Positions 45,681-53,669 of a DNA stretch of 64,000 nucleotides are shown here, one piece after another; positions within the stretch are counted from its first letter, which is position 1; the number at the start of each line of letters is the position of its first letter. A program made the position numbers and the translations under genes. The notes under the pieces are model-generated. The model did no database searches. It was not told where the DNA came from and saw nothing but the letters and a program-made list of their open reading frames with translations. Location of the stretch: NCBI GenBank assembly GCA_009692585.1, contig SHYX01000014.1, forward strand, positions 33,757 to 97,756. The letters are read 5' to 3'. The stretch is from Myxococcales bacterium. GTDB lineage: Bacteria > Myxococcota > UBA796 > SXON01.

Positions 45681-46308
45681 GACCTCGGCTCGACCGGATG
45701 AGCTCGCCCAGTTCGTCGACGGCGAAGGCAAGCTCACGCCCGACTCCCGCGACCTGCTGCCCGAGCATGTTGAAGAGGATGACCGCCTCAAGCGCCACGA
45801 AAAGACCGGCGGCAGTCGCCACCAGCGCCTCAGAGATCCCAGCAGACACGACGGCAAACCCGCCAGCCTGTTGGTCTCCAATGGCCTCGAAGCTGCCCAT
45901 GACCCCCAGGACCGTGCCCAACAGGCCGGCGAACGGCATCAGCGCGCCAACGCTGCCCAACACCCACAGCGTGCCCCGAAGCCTGGCCACGGCGCGCTTG
46001 GTCTCACGCGCCATCGCGGTGGCGAACTCTCCGCGCACCCGGCCCAACGCCCGGTCGAGCCCCGCGGTGAACACCTCACGCACGGGGCTGGGAAGGCCGT
46101 CGGCGAGGCGACGCGCTTCGTCGAGGTCCCCACGGCGGGCGGCACCCAGCACGACGTCCTGGACCCGCTGGACCGCCGCGCGGGCCCGCATCAGGGCTAC
46201 CCAGCGCTCCAGCGCCAACGCCACCGTCAGCACGCTGACCGCCAGCATGAACGTGAGCGTCCCGGCCGCCACCTCCCAATACTTCTGCAGCTCTGGCAAA
46301 CCGTTCAT
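45652..46308 (-). CDS. exbB: ExbB/TolQ/MotA-type proton channel protein
   Basis: Protein of 218 residues with three membrane helices: about 15-35, 112-135 (LWVLGSVGALMPFAGLLGTVLGV) and 155-180 (ISEALVATAAGLFVALEAVILF). The GLLGTVxG and ATAAGL motifs are diagnostic of ExbB/TolQ. Forms the pentameric channel around ExbD. It follows the cytochrome c gene by 63 bp, which may carry its own promoter. The pair is not obviously part of the oxidase but shares strand and run. Confidence 0.9.
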   Translation of the reverse strand: MNGLPELQKYWEVAAGTLTFMLAVSVLTVALALERWVALMRARAAVQRVQDVVLGAARRGDLDEARRLADGLPSPVREVFTAGLDRALGRVRGEFATAMARETKRAVARLRGTLWVLGSVGALMPFAGLLGTVLGVMGSFEAIGDQQAGGFAVVSAGISEALVATAAGLFVALEAVILFNMLGQQVAGVGRELAFAVDELGELIRSSRGHAERSAVDS

Positions 46309-46371
46309 CCCTCAAGTTGTAGCGCGGCAACCGAGCATCGGCGACGGTGCCGACATTTGGAGACGGCCGGC

Positions 46372-46971
46372 CTAGTTTGCTCGCGCGGCCTTGACCGCTG
46401 CGGGCTCGACCACGCCGCCGACGTTGCCCCAGGAGTTGCGCTCGTACGTCACGATCGCCGCCAGTTGGTTGTCCGTGAGGTGACCGAATGGCGTCATGGC
46501 GCCGGTGTAGGCCACCCCGCCAATCACCTTCCCCGACAGCCCCTTCAGGACCGTCGCGAGGTGTTCGTCGACGCTGCCCCCATTGACCAACGGGTCGTTG
46601 GCGAGCGCGGGGTAGAGCGTTCCGTTCCCGGTCGCGTCGGCACCGTGGCACGACTGGCAATTGTTGGTATAGGCGGCCTTGCCCTCGGACATCAACAGCA
46701 CCTGCTTCTCTTCGGGCGTCTTCGTATCGAAGCCAACGAAGGCGGCGTCATCGACCTTGGTGATTGCGGCGGCGAAGGCCGGGTCGGTCGTGAATCCGAC
46801 GCTCGGGGAGGCACAGTACTCACGGCCGCTCTGCGTCGAGATCGCCCACGCATTGCAAGGACCGCCGTAGTGGCCGCGGTAGCGCTCGCGCACGACCAAT
46901 GGATCCTCCGGGATCGCGTCGCAAGCGACCGCGAAGAGCATGAGGGGCGCGACGATACGAAGAGCGTTCAT
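46372..46971 (-). CDS. Monoheme cytochrome c lipoprotein
   Basis: Protein of 199 residues. Lipoprotein signal ending LFAVAC, one heme site NNCQSCHG near residue 112, and a later Met-containing region (TGAMTPFGHLTDNQLAAIVTYE) giving the axial ligand. Class I cytochrome c, periplasm-facing and lipid-anchored, probably feeding electrons to the oxidase encoded upstream. Extra cysteines (GGPCNAW, REYCASP) in the N-terminal part may form a disulfide. ATG at 46971 overlaps the stop of the small CxxC gene (ATGA). Confidence 0.9.
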   Translation of the reverse strand: MNALRIVAPLMLFAVACDAIPEDPLVVRERYRGHYGGPCNAWAISTQSGREYCASPSVGFTTDPAFAAAITKVDDAAFVGFDTKTPEEKQVLLMSEGKAAYTNNCQSCHGADATGNGTLYPALANDPLVNGGSVDEHLATVLKGLSGKVIGGVAYTGAMTPFGHLTDNQLAAIVTYERNSWGNVGGVVEPAAVKAARAN

Positions 46972-47204
46972 GGGCGTTCCAGGAGGGGGATAGCGGCCGC
47001 ATGGCGGCGCATCTGTTCGGCGCGCCACCACACGTAGCCGCCGATTGCAGCCAGCATGCCGATCGGCAACAGGCTGAGGAAGATCGTCACCACCAGCAGC
47101 GTCCGGCTGCCTTCGGCCGGGTCCATGCAGGTGGAGCACGCCAGCGCCGCATCGGGCACCGCGGCCGCCACGGCGAGCGACGCCAGGATCAACGCCCGCC
47201 TCAC
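46968..47204 (-). CDS. Small membrane protein with CxxC motif, oxidase cluster
   Basis: Protein of 78 residues. A signal peptide (about 1-22) is followed by ACSTCMDPAEGSR, then a membrane helix (LLVVTIFLSLLPIGMLAAIGGYVWW read in two parts) and a basic tail. A periplasmic CxxC just before a helix could bind copper or heme or be a thiol pair; there is no His after the second Cys, so it is not a c-heme site. GTG at 47204 overlaps the stop of subunit III (GTGA). Possibly an accessory subunit of the oxidase. Confidence 0.7.
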   Translation of the reverse strand: MRRALILASLAVAAAVPDAALACSTCMDPAEGSRTLLVVTIFLSLLPIGMLAAIGGYVWWRAEQMRRHAAAIPLLERP

Positions 47205-47785
47205 AGGTACACCACCGAATAGATCGCGGGCCAGAGCCCCACGACGAAGTACCAGTACATGCGCACCGCGGTGAAGGCGGGAGGGCGCAGGTCTCCCGCG
47301 GAGAGCCGTCGGACCGCCCACGATAGGACGGCGACAGCGATCACCGCGTGCAGGGCGTGGGCGCCGACGATGGTGTAGAAGAATCCGCCGTGGGCGCTCG
47401 ACACCATCGTGAAGCCGACAGAGACCAGTCGGACGAATTCGTACACCTGATACACCAGGAACGCCGAGGCAAAAGCCACCGCACTCCAGAGGAGCCGCAA
47501 CGCGGCGGCACGGTCAGCAACCAAACGGCGGCCCGCCCAAAAAACCGCGACGCCAGAGATCAACAACGCCAGCGACGCGCCGCCGGTCGCCGCCACCGGC
47601 AGGGCCGGATCACCCGGCGGCGGCCACCATCCCGCCGGCGCCCGCGCGCCGATGAGGCTGAAGCCGCTCAAGAACCCTGCGAAGAACATGACCTCGCAGA
47701 AAACGACGATGACCATCGCGACCACTTCGCTCTCGATGATCGGAGCGCCCCGGACGGGACGCGGGATGGCCCCGGCCGCGGCCAT
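47201..47785 (-). CDS. Second cytochrome c oxidase subunit III-like protein
   Basis: Protein of 194 residues with five membrane helices. Signatures are VVFCEVMFFAGFLSGF, the HGGFFYTIVGAHALHAVIAV helix and YWYFVVGLWPAIYSVVYL, typical of heme-copper oxidase subunit III. It is shorter and more divergent than the subunit III at 48294. It overlaps subunit IV by 1 nt. Two subunit III copies in one operon occur in some Deltaproteobacteria; whether both enter one complex is unknown. Confidence 0.82.
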   Translation of the reverse strand: MAAAGAIPRPVRGAPIIESEVVAMVIVVFCEVMFFAGFLSGFSLIGARAPAGWWPPPGDPALPVAATGGASLALLISGVAVFWAGRRLVADRAAALRLLWSAVAFASAFLVYQVYEFVRLVSVGFTMVSSAHGGFFYTIVGAHALHAVIAVAVLSWAVRRLSAGDLRPPAFTAVRMYWYFVVGLWPAIYSVVYL

Positions 47786-48279
47786 CAGTGCGCCGGCTCC
47801 TCGCCATGGGCGGGAGGAGCCTCAGGGTGTGGCGCCGCCTCGCCGTGGGCGGGGGCGGCCGCATGTGGCGCGACCTCGGCACCCGCCGGCGCGGCCTCGT
47901 GGTGGCCGTGCTCGGGGATGTTCGCGTTCTTCGCGGACTCGTTCCGCCAATTGGCGCCCCAGTGCTTCATGATGTCCGGCGCCGTGGCCGAGAAGAACAG
48001 CATCATCAGGCCGAGGCACACCACGAGAAGCTTGACCACGAAGGTCTTCTCGACGTCGAGGTGCATGAAGTGCTTCGCAACCAGGTAGGCCTTGACGATC
48101 GCGATACCGAAGGCCGTCAGCAGCGTGACCACGCGGATCTCGAGCATCGGACCGGTGACACTCACGACGAGAAGCGCAACCAGGATGCCCCATATCTTGA
48201 CGTAGTTGGTGTGGTGACCTCCGTGGTCGGCGACGTGCGCCCCGGAGTCGTGAGTGGGAGATTCGGCGTGCGACGACAT
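47785..48279 (-). CDS. Cytochrome c oxidase subunit IV-like protein
   Basis: Protein of 164 residues. After a His-rich N-terminus, three membrane helices at about 28-48, 55-75 and 88-108 (IWGILVALLVVSVTG, LTAFGIAIVKAYLVAKHFMHL, LLVVCLGLMMLFFSA) match the prokaryotic COX4/CyoD family, with the KAYLVAKHFMHL signature. An Ala/Pro/Glu/His-rich tail of about 50 residues is an addition. ATG at 48279. A structural subunit that aids assembly of the CuB site in related oxidases. Confidence 0.85.
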   Translation of the reverse strand: MSSHAESPTHDSGAHVADHGGHHTNYVKIWGILVALLVVSVTGPMLEIRVVTLLTAFGIAIVKAYLVAKHFMHLDVEKTFVVKLLVVCLGLMMLFFSATAPDIMKHWGANWRNESAKNANIPEHGHHEAAPAGAEVAPHAAAPAHGEAAPHPEAPPAHGEEPAH

Positions 48280-48293
48280 GCTTGGCCCCGCGC

Positions 48294-48866
48294 CTACTTG
48301 GCGATGTAGAGAAGAGGGAAGAGGAAGATCCAGACCAGATCGACAAAGTGCCAGTAGATGCCGATCAGCTCCACCCGTTGGAGTTCCTTGTTCTTGCGCG
48401 CATCGGCCGCGACGAAGAGCATGATGATGCAGCCGGCGATCACGTGCAAGCCGTGCAGTCCCGCGGCCGTGTAGTAGAAGGACCAGAACCCGTTGGCGGT
48501 GATCGTGTAGCCGTGCTGGATTTCGTAGGTCCACTCGAAGCCCTTGACGACGAGGAAGGTGAGGCCCCCCAGGCAGGTGAACATCAACATCTTCGCGGCC
48601 TTCTTACCGTCGCCCGCCTCAGCGGCCTTGTGGCCCAGAACGGCGGAGAGGCTCGAAGTCAACAACACCAGCGTGTTGAACGCGCCTGCCCAGGTGTTGG
48701 TGTGGGCGGCGTACGCCGCCCACTCGGGGTGGCCGAGGCGGTGCAGCAGGTACGACCCGAGCAGACCGCCGAAGATGACGATTTCCGAGGCGATGACCCA
48801 CCAGACGGCAAGGCGGCCGGTTGGCACGCCGGTAGCGGAACGAAGGGTGGCGAGGGGCTTGACCAT
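48294..48866 (-). CDS. ctaE: Cytochrome c oxidase subunit III
   Basis: Protein of 190 residues with five membrane helices, starting with WWVIASEIVIFGGLLGSYLLHR and ending VELIGIYWHFVDLVWIFLFPLLYI, the classic COX3 signature in which Glu and His/Trp near the last helix face subunit I. It is the conventional subunit III. The 15-bp gaps before and after show an operon with subunits I and IV. Confidence 0.92.
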   Translation of the reverse strand: MVKPLATLRSATGVPTGRLAVWWVIASEIVIFGGLLGSYLLHRLGHPEWAAYAAHTNTWAGAFNTLVLLTSSLSAVLGHKAAEAGDGKKAAKMLMFTCLGGLTFLVVKGFEWTYEIQHGYTITANGFWSFYYTAAGLHGLHVIAGCIIMLFVAADARKNKELQRVELIGIYWHFVDLVWIFLFPLLYIAK

Positions 48867-48881
48867 GGTTTCCTCGGGCGC

Positions 48882-50582
48882 CTAAGTGGGGGAGTTCTGC
48901 GGCCAGAAGTCGTCCGCACGACCCGGCTGGCTGTACTCGTACGGGCCCCGGTACACTTCAGGCATCGGGTTGAAGTTGCCGTGCGGCGGAGGCGAAGGGC
49001 ACTGCCACTCGAGCGTGTTGGCGTTCCACGGGTTCGCCTCGGCGACTTTGCCCTTCCACATGTTGCGGAAGAAGTTCCACGCGAAGAGCGGCTGGACTGC
49101 CAGCATGACGAGCAAGGCCACGGTCGCGAACACCCGCATCGCCTGCATCTCGGGGCTCGCCAGCTCCGGAAAGTTGCTGTAGTCGAAGATGCGACGATGA
49201 TCGCCGGCCGCGCCCAGAATGAACAGGGGAATGAAGATGCCGTTGAAGCCGGCGATCGTGACCCAGAAGTGGATCTTCCCCAACGTTTCGTCCATGTGCC
49301 GACCGAACATCTTGGGGTACCAGTAGGTGACCCCGGCGAAGGTTCCGATGATCGCGATCGGGAAGAACGTGTAGTGGAAGTGGGCGACCACGAAGTACGT
49401 GTCGTGGAAGTAGATGTCGGCGCCGCTGGCCCCGAGGAAGATGCCGGTCACGCCGCCGACCAGGAACTCGGCGATGAACGCCACCGCCCACAGCATCGGG
49501 ACGCGGAAGCTGATCGAGCCCGCGTAGAGCGTGGCGATGTAGACGAAGCACAGCTCCGCGATCGGAATCGAGATGAGGACCGTCGTCACCGAAAATACGT
49601 TCGACATGCGCGGATCGACACCGGCGATGAACTGATGGTGGGCCCACACGAAGAAACTGAGGACGCCGGTCCCGAGGGTCGTATAGAGCACCGTCTTGTA
49701 CGCGAAAAGCCGCTTGCGAGAAAAGGTCGTGATGATCTCGGCCACAAATCCCAGGGGCGGCAGGAGCACCACGTAGACCTCCGGGTGCCCGAAGAACCAG
49801 AAGAGGTGCTGCCACAACACCGGGTCACCACCACGGTCCGGATCGAAGAAGCCCGTTCCGATCGTCTGGTCGAACATCAACATCACGGCCCCCGCGATCA
49901 GCGGACCGACGGAACACATGAACAGGATGCTGGCGATGACGATCATCCACACGGCCATCGGAATGTCGAAGGCCTTCATGCCCGGCGCGCGCGAATTCAT
50001 CGCGGTGGTGACGAAGTTGATACCACCCAGCAGGAAGGCCACGAATTCAAGAGCCACCGCGCCCAACCACAACGTGGGGCCGAGCGGGCTGAGGTTGTAC
50101 TCGGCCTTCGCCGAAAGGGGCGGATACGCGGTCCAGGCGCCGCCGAAGGCGCCGCCTTCGACGAAGAACGAGGCCACCAGCACGATCGCGCTGAGCAGGA
50201 AGATCTGGTAGCTCAGGCGGTTCAGCCGGGGAAACACCATGTCGTCGCAGCCGATCATCAGCGGAATCAGGAAGTTGCCAAACGCCGCGAGCAACACGGG
50301 CATGGCCACCCAGAAGATCATGATCGCGCCGTGGTTGGTGATCAGGGCGTTGTAGTCGGCGCCGGTGACCAGACCGTAGCCAGGAACGGGCTTGTTGGGG
50401 AACGCCAACTGCATCCGAAAAACGTACGCAAAGTACGCGCCGATCACGCCCAGCCCCATCCCGGTGAGCAGGTACTGTTTGGCGATCATCTTGTGGTCGG
50501 TGGACCAAAAGTACTTCAAAAACCACCCTTCTTCGTGGTGATCTCCGTGCGCGTGGTCGTCGTGCGCGTGGGACTGGGCCAT
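48882..50582 (-). CDS. ctaD: Cytochrome c oxidase subunit I
   Basis: Protein of 566 residues with 12 or more membrane helices. Heme a ligand His in ITNHGAIMIFW, the CuB/Tyr motif WFFGHPEVYVVLLPP, WAHHQFIAGVD with two CuB histidines, and HDTYFVVAHFHYTF carrying heme a3 and low-spin heme ligands. It is the catalytic subunit that reduces oxygen to water and pumps protons. The His-Tyr motif (HPEVY) indicates the A-family enzyme. ATG at 50582 starts a His/Asp-rich leader MAQSHAHDDHAHG. The open frame extends 44 codons upstream into subunit II without homology. Confidence 0.97.
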   Translation of the reverse strand: MAQSHAHDDHAHGDHHEEGWFLKYFWSTDHKMIAKQYLLTGMGLGVIGAYFAYVFRMQLAFPNKPVPGYGLVTGADYNALITNHGAIMIFWVAMPVLLAAFGNFLIPLMIGCDDMVFPRLNRLSYQIFLLSAIVLVASFFVEGGAFGGAWTAYPPLSAKAEYNLSPLGPTLWLGAVALEFVAFLLGGINFVTTAMNSRAPGMKAFDIPMAVWMIVIASILFMCSVGPLIAGAVMLMFDQTIGTGFFDPDRGGDPVLWQHLFWFFGHPEVYVVLLPPLGFVAEIITTFSRKRLFAYKTVLYTTLGTGVLSFFVWAHHQFIAGVDPRMSNVFSVTTVLISIPIAELCFVYIATLYAGSISFRVPMLWAVAFIAEFLVGGVTGIFLGASGADIYFHDTYFVVAHFHYTFFPIAIIGTFAGVTYWYPKMFGRHMDETLGKIHFWVTIAGFNGIFIPLFILGAAGDHRRIFDYSNFPELASPEMQAMRVFATVALLVMLAVQPLFAWNFFRNMWKGKVAEANPWNANTLEWQCPSPPPHGNFNPMPEVYRGPYEYSQPGRADDFWPQNSPT

Positions 50583-50595
50583 GGTCGCGCCGCTC

Positions 50596-51288
50596 CTAGA
50601 ACTGGTAAGCGAGGTAGTGAGTCGGAGTCGCCAGCCAGGCCGCGTGAGCCTCGGGCGTCTCCACGTAGAGCCGCGCCGGCATGATGGCGTGCCCGATTCC
50701 ACAGATTTCAGCACATTGTACGTCGAACTCTCCGGTCATCGTCGGCTGGAACCAACCGGTGATCACCCGGCCCGGAATCGCGTCCTGCTTCAGCCGGAAG
50801 ACCGGCACAGAGAAGCTGTGCAACACATCCTTGGCCATGAGCTCGAACTTGTAGGTCTTTCCGACCTGGATGTGCATCTCGTCGATGGACACGATGTCGT
50901 CTTCGGTGTCCATCTCCCCGTCGGGGCCCACATGCTGAAAGGTCCACGCCCACTGCTGCGCGGTGATGCGGACCGTTTCGTCCGTGGCCGGCATGCTGAG
51001 CTTGATGTCGCTCCACACCGTGATGGCCCCGATGATCAGCACGACGTCGCACACCAGGATCAACCGGTGCGGGATCTCGATCCACTTGTACTTGAGCAGA
51101 TGCTCTTCGTGGTCGTCGATGTACCGGGCGGGTGCGCCCCCGGGACGGGCCCGGAACCGCCAGAGGAGCCAGAAAAACATCCCTTCGGCCGCGAAGAACC
51201 ACACGCCGGTGATGATGACGATCAGCCAGATCAACGCGTCGATCTGGCCCGCGTAGCTGGAGGCCTGCAGAATGAAGGTTTCAATCAT
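50596..51288 (-). CDS. ctaC: Cytochrome c oxidase subunit II
   Basis: Protein of 230 residues. Two N-terminal membrane helices (about 18-45 and 75-95) precede the cupredoxin domain. The CuA site is complete: H157 (HSFSVP), C192, E194, C196, H200 and M203 (CAEICGIGHAIM). ITAQQWAWTFQH is the usual aromatic electron-entry stretch. It takes electrons from cytochrome c. No cytochrome c domain is fused to it, so electrons must come from the separate cytochromes encoded on either side. It lies 13 bp before subunit I. Confidence 0.95.
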   Translation of the reverse strand: MIETFILQASSYAGQIDALIWLIVIITGVWFFAAEGMFFWLLWRFRARPGGAPARYIDDHEEHLLKYKWIEIPHRLILVCDVVLIIGAITVWSDIKLSMPATDETVRITAQQWAWTFQHVGPDGEMDTEDDIVSIDEMHIQVGKTYKFELMAKDVLHSFSVPVFRLKQDAIPGRVITGWFQPTMTGEFDVQCAEICGIGHAIMPARLYVETPEAHAAWLATPTHYLAYQF

Positions 51289-51303
51289 GGTCGTAGCCCC
51301 CGT

Positions 51304-51417
51304 TCACATGATCACGTAGAGGATGACCGCGGTGATGAACGCCGCGCACCCGGCGACGGTGATCACGAAGACCTGTTGGGTGAGCGCGGCCGATTCGTTT
51401 TCGGCGGTTGGGTTCAC
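51304..51417 (-). CDS. 37-residue single-helix membrane protein of the oxidase operon
   Basis: A short frame in the 136-bp space between the diheme cytochrome and subunit II genes. GTG at 51417 has GAGGT 4 nt upstream; the stop is 15 bp before the subunit II start and the start is 7 bp after the cytochrome stop. The product starts VNPTAENESAALTQQ and continues with one hydrophobic helix (VFVITVAGCAAFITAVILYV). The tight spacing, ribosome site and helix argue that it is real. It resembles tiny oxidase subunits such as CcoQ or CydX in size and topology only. Confidence 0.65.
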   Translation of the reverse strand: MNPTAENESAALTQQVFVITVAGCAAFITAVILYVIM

Positions 51418-51424
51418 GGCGACC

Positions 51425-52060
51425 TCAGAGCGGAAGGGTGTGGATGTAGGCCGCAAGATCACGCATGGCCGCGTCGTCGGCGATGCCCCCGGAGATGCCC
51501 TTCATGACGGCGGCCGTGCTGTCCTTGGGCTCGTAGCCGCGAACACCAGCCTTGAATTTGCCCAACTGCTTGACGACGTACCAGTCCTGCACTTGCTTCA
51601 ACGGCGGCGCCTTCATCTCTTCGTTCCCGGTCCCGTCCACGCCGTGGCACTTCGAGCACACCGCATAGGCCGCCTGGCCTTTCGCTACATCCCCGTGCAC
51701 GGTGGCCTCGCCCCTCTTCGCCGGGAGGCCCGCCACATACTCGGCGACGAGCTTGACGTCCGCCGCCGACTTGATCGTCCGCGACATCGGCCGCATCTTC
51801 AGGCCTTCGACGTCGTCCGCGTGCGCGCCCCGCCACCCGGTCTGGAAGTTGGTGACCTGGGCCTCGATGTACCACTGTGGAAGCCCGGCGATGGCCGGAG
51901 CGTGGACGAGCGTGCTCCCGCCGCCGTCGTCCCCGTGGCACTGGGTACAGTTCTGATACAGCACCTGACCCCGGGCGACGCCGCCGGCCGGTAATTCAGT
52001 TGCGCAACCGCCGAGAACGGCCACGGCGAGCGCAAGGATGGTCGGACGGGCCGCATGCAT
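51425..52060 (-). CDS. Diheme cytochrome c lipoprotein
   Basis: Protein of 211 residues. Lipoprotein signal ending AVLGGC; two class I cytochrome domains with heme sites NCTQCHG (about residue 38) and VCSKCHG (about residue 135), and Met ligands in LKMRPMSRT and AAVMKGISGG. Tandem cytochrome c of the c4 type. It sits first in the oxidase gene order, before subunit II, and is a likely electron donor to CuA. ATG at 52060, with GGAG about 10 nt upstream. Confidence 0.92.
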   Translation of the reverse strand: MHAARPTILALAVAVLGGCATELPAGGVARGQVLYQNCTQCHGDDGGGSTLVHAPAIAGLPQWYIEAQVTNFQTGWRGAHADDVEGLKMRPMSRTIKSAADVKLVAEYVAGLPAKRGEATVHGDVAKGQAAYAVCSKCHGVDGTGNEEMKAPPLKQVQDWYVVKQLGKFKAGVRGYEPKDSTAAVMKGISGGIADDAAMRDLAAYIHTLPL

Positions 52061-52110
52061 GGCGGGTGACTCCCGAAAGTTGGGCGCCCCAATTAGTACG
52101 AATCCCCACC

Positions 52111-52833
52111 TCAGGCACCCAAAAAGTCGCGGGCGCGGGTGGCCGCTCCGGGAATCAAGGCGATTCCCGCCAGGAGCGCCAATGCGAACCACTGGGACGC
52201 GTAGTGCAGACTTGTTTGGTCACGGGGTGGTACGCGTACGAAGCCGTCCAGAGCGTGTGAATTCGCACTCGGTCCCCCGTGCTCAGCGCCAGACACCACG
52301 TACACCGAAGCCCGGGTGTGCGTGGCGCCCTGGATGCTCGGCCAGGCCTTCGCGGGCCAGATCTCGGTGCCGTGCCCAGGTGTCGCGACAACATCCGCAC
52401 GACCGAACACGGGCCGCAGTTGTCCCGTGAGCTCGGACTCATCGCTCGGCTCGGTCCGGGCCACCGCGGCGGCGACCTCAGCCGCGTCGACCCACCCCCG
52501 GTCGACGAGCAAAGCAACCCCGTCCTCCCGGACGAACCGCTGCGCGACGCCGTAGCCCAGGGCCGAGCGATTCTGCCTCCCAGCGATCAGGTGTGGTCGC
52601 CCCTCGAAGCGACCGCGCCAACGCACCACTCTCCACGCAAGTTGGGCAGTGACCGGCACCTGAGCGGTAAGCACAGGGGCGCCCTGGGTTTCTAGCGCCG
52701 CGGCCCGCCCCTCGTTGCGCTCGGCATCGCGCTGTACCTGCCAGCCACCAAGGGTCAACGCCGCACACATCAGGAAGACGGCCAGCGCGCGGACGGCGCG
52801 GGGAACGTGGACGGGCTCGCGAGGCTCGGTCAT
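52111..52833 (-). CDS. SURF1-family oxidase assembly protein
   Basis: Protein of 240 residues with the two-helix SURF1 topology: an N-terminal helix (AVRALAVFLMCAALTLGGWQVQR, where GxWQxxR is the family mark) and a C-terminal helix (QWFALALLAGIALIP), with a periplasmic domain between that has VRWRGRFEG, LVDRGWV and the late motif YASQWFALA. SURF1 inserts heme a into subunit I. ATG at 52833 overlaps the gene upstream by ATGA. Placement in the oxidase operon supports the call. Confidence 0.9.
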   Translation of the reverse strand: MTEPREPVHVPRAVRALAVFLMCAALTLGGWQVQRDAERNEGRAAALETQGAPVLTAQVPVTAQLAWRVVRWRGRFEGRPHLIAGRQNRSALGYGVAQRFVREDGVALLVDRGWVDAAEVAAAVARTEPSDESELTGQLRPVFGRADVVATPGHGTEIWPAKAWPSIQGATHTRASVYVVSGAEHGGPSANSHALDGFVRVPPRDQTSLHYASQWFALALLAGIALIPGAATRARDFLGA

Positions 52834-53669
52834 CCTCCGGCGGCCCGTTTGGGGAGTTCGGTGGCGAGTCGAGCCCCTTCGCCAGAGCGATCGGGGGGAA
52901 CATGGAGGGCAGCGAACCGCTCGTTCAGGCGACAGATGTCGCAGCGGAGCGCCTCTGGCGCCGGGACGGCGCCAGAGGCGGCCGCGCGGAGCGCGGCCTC
53001 CATCTGATCCCGCAGCGCCCCCAACTCGATCACGAGCGCCTCGCGTTCTGAGGTCGGCTCTTGCGGACGGTTCAGCCGTAGATCCCGGAGTCGATGCACC
53101 AACCATGCGAGATGGGGCGCGCTCACCAACAACACCGAACCGCTTGGTACAAGGAAGGTTTCGAAGGACAGCGCCTCGACGTGGGCGTAGAGGGTTCGAC
53201 CGTGCCGCTGCCGCTCCGATTCCGACTCGACACCGAACGCTCGGCGGCGGACGTCCATCGATACCGTCCAGCCGAGTCCGAACAGCGCCAACGGCGTCAG
53301 GAGCACCGGCGTGCCGACGATGGCAATGAACGGCCTGAAGAGCCCGGTGACGTGGACGCTGAAGACATTCGTGACTTGCGAGATCAGCGTCAGCACCAGA
53401 AACAGCGCCACCGCCCCCCAGATCACCGCCTTCGGAACCCCCCCCACCAGCCAACCGACGGGCTGGCTGGCGACGGTGACGTTGGTCTCGGCCCTGTCCA
53501 TCCCCTCCAGCTCAACCCGAACGCCACGGAACTGGCGCTCGACCGGAGTCGCGCCTGGAGGCTCGGCCAAAAACCCGGCATCCCGGAGGGCGCCCCGCCA
53601 GGTCGTCGACGGGGCGGTCGGGCGTACCCGGTCGAGCAACCCCGGATCGAGAACCACCAGCCGAAACAT
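52830..53669 (-). CDS. Membrane protein of unknown function between pilT-like gene and SURF1
   Basis: Protein of 279 residues. N-terminal soluble alpha/beta part to about residue 78, two membrane helices at about 80-100 (AVIWGAVALFLVLTLI) and 112-135 (FIAIVGTPVLLTPLALFGLGW), and a C-terminal coiled-coil-like helix (EREALVIELGALRDQMEAALRAA) ending in a CxxC (LRCDICRLNERF, about residue 240). No family recognised. It starts on the stop of the PilT-like gene and overlaps SURF1 (ATGA), so it belongs to this operon. Confidence 0.6.
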   Translation of the reverse strand: MFRLVVLDPGLLDRVRPTAPSTTWRGALRDAGFLAEPPGATPVERQFRGVRVELEGMDRAETNVTVASQPVGWLVGGVPKAVIWGAVALFLVLTLISQVTNVFSVHVTGLFRPFIAIVGTPVLLTPLALFGLGWTVSMDVRRRAFGVESESERQRHGRTLYAHVEALSFETFLVPSGSVLLVSAPHLAWLVHRLRDLRLNRPQEPTSEREALVIELGALRDQMEAALRAAASGAVPAPEALRCDICRLNERFAALHVPPDRSGEGARLATELPKRAAGG

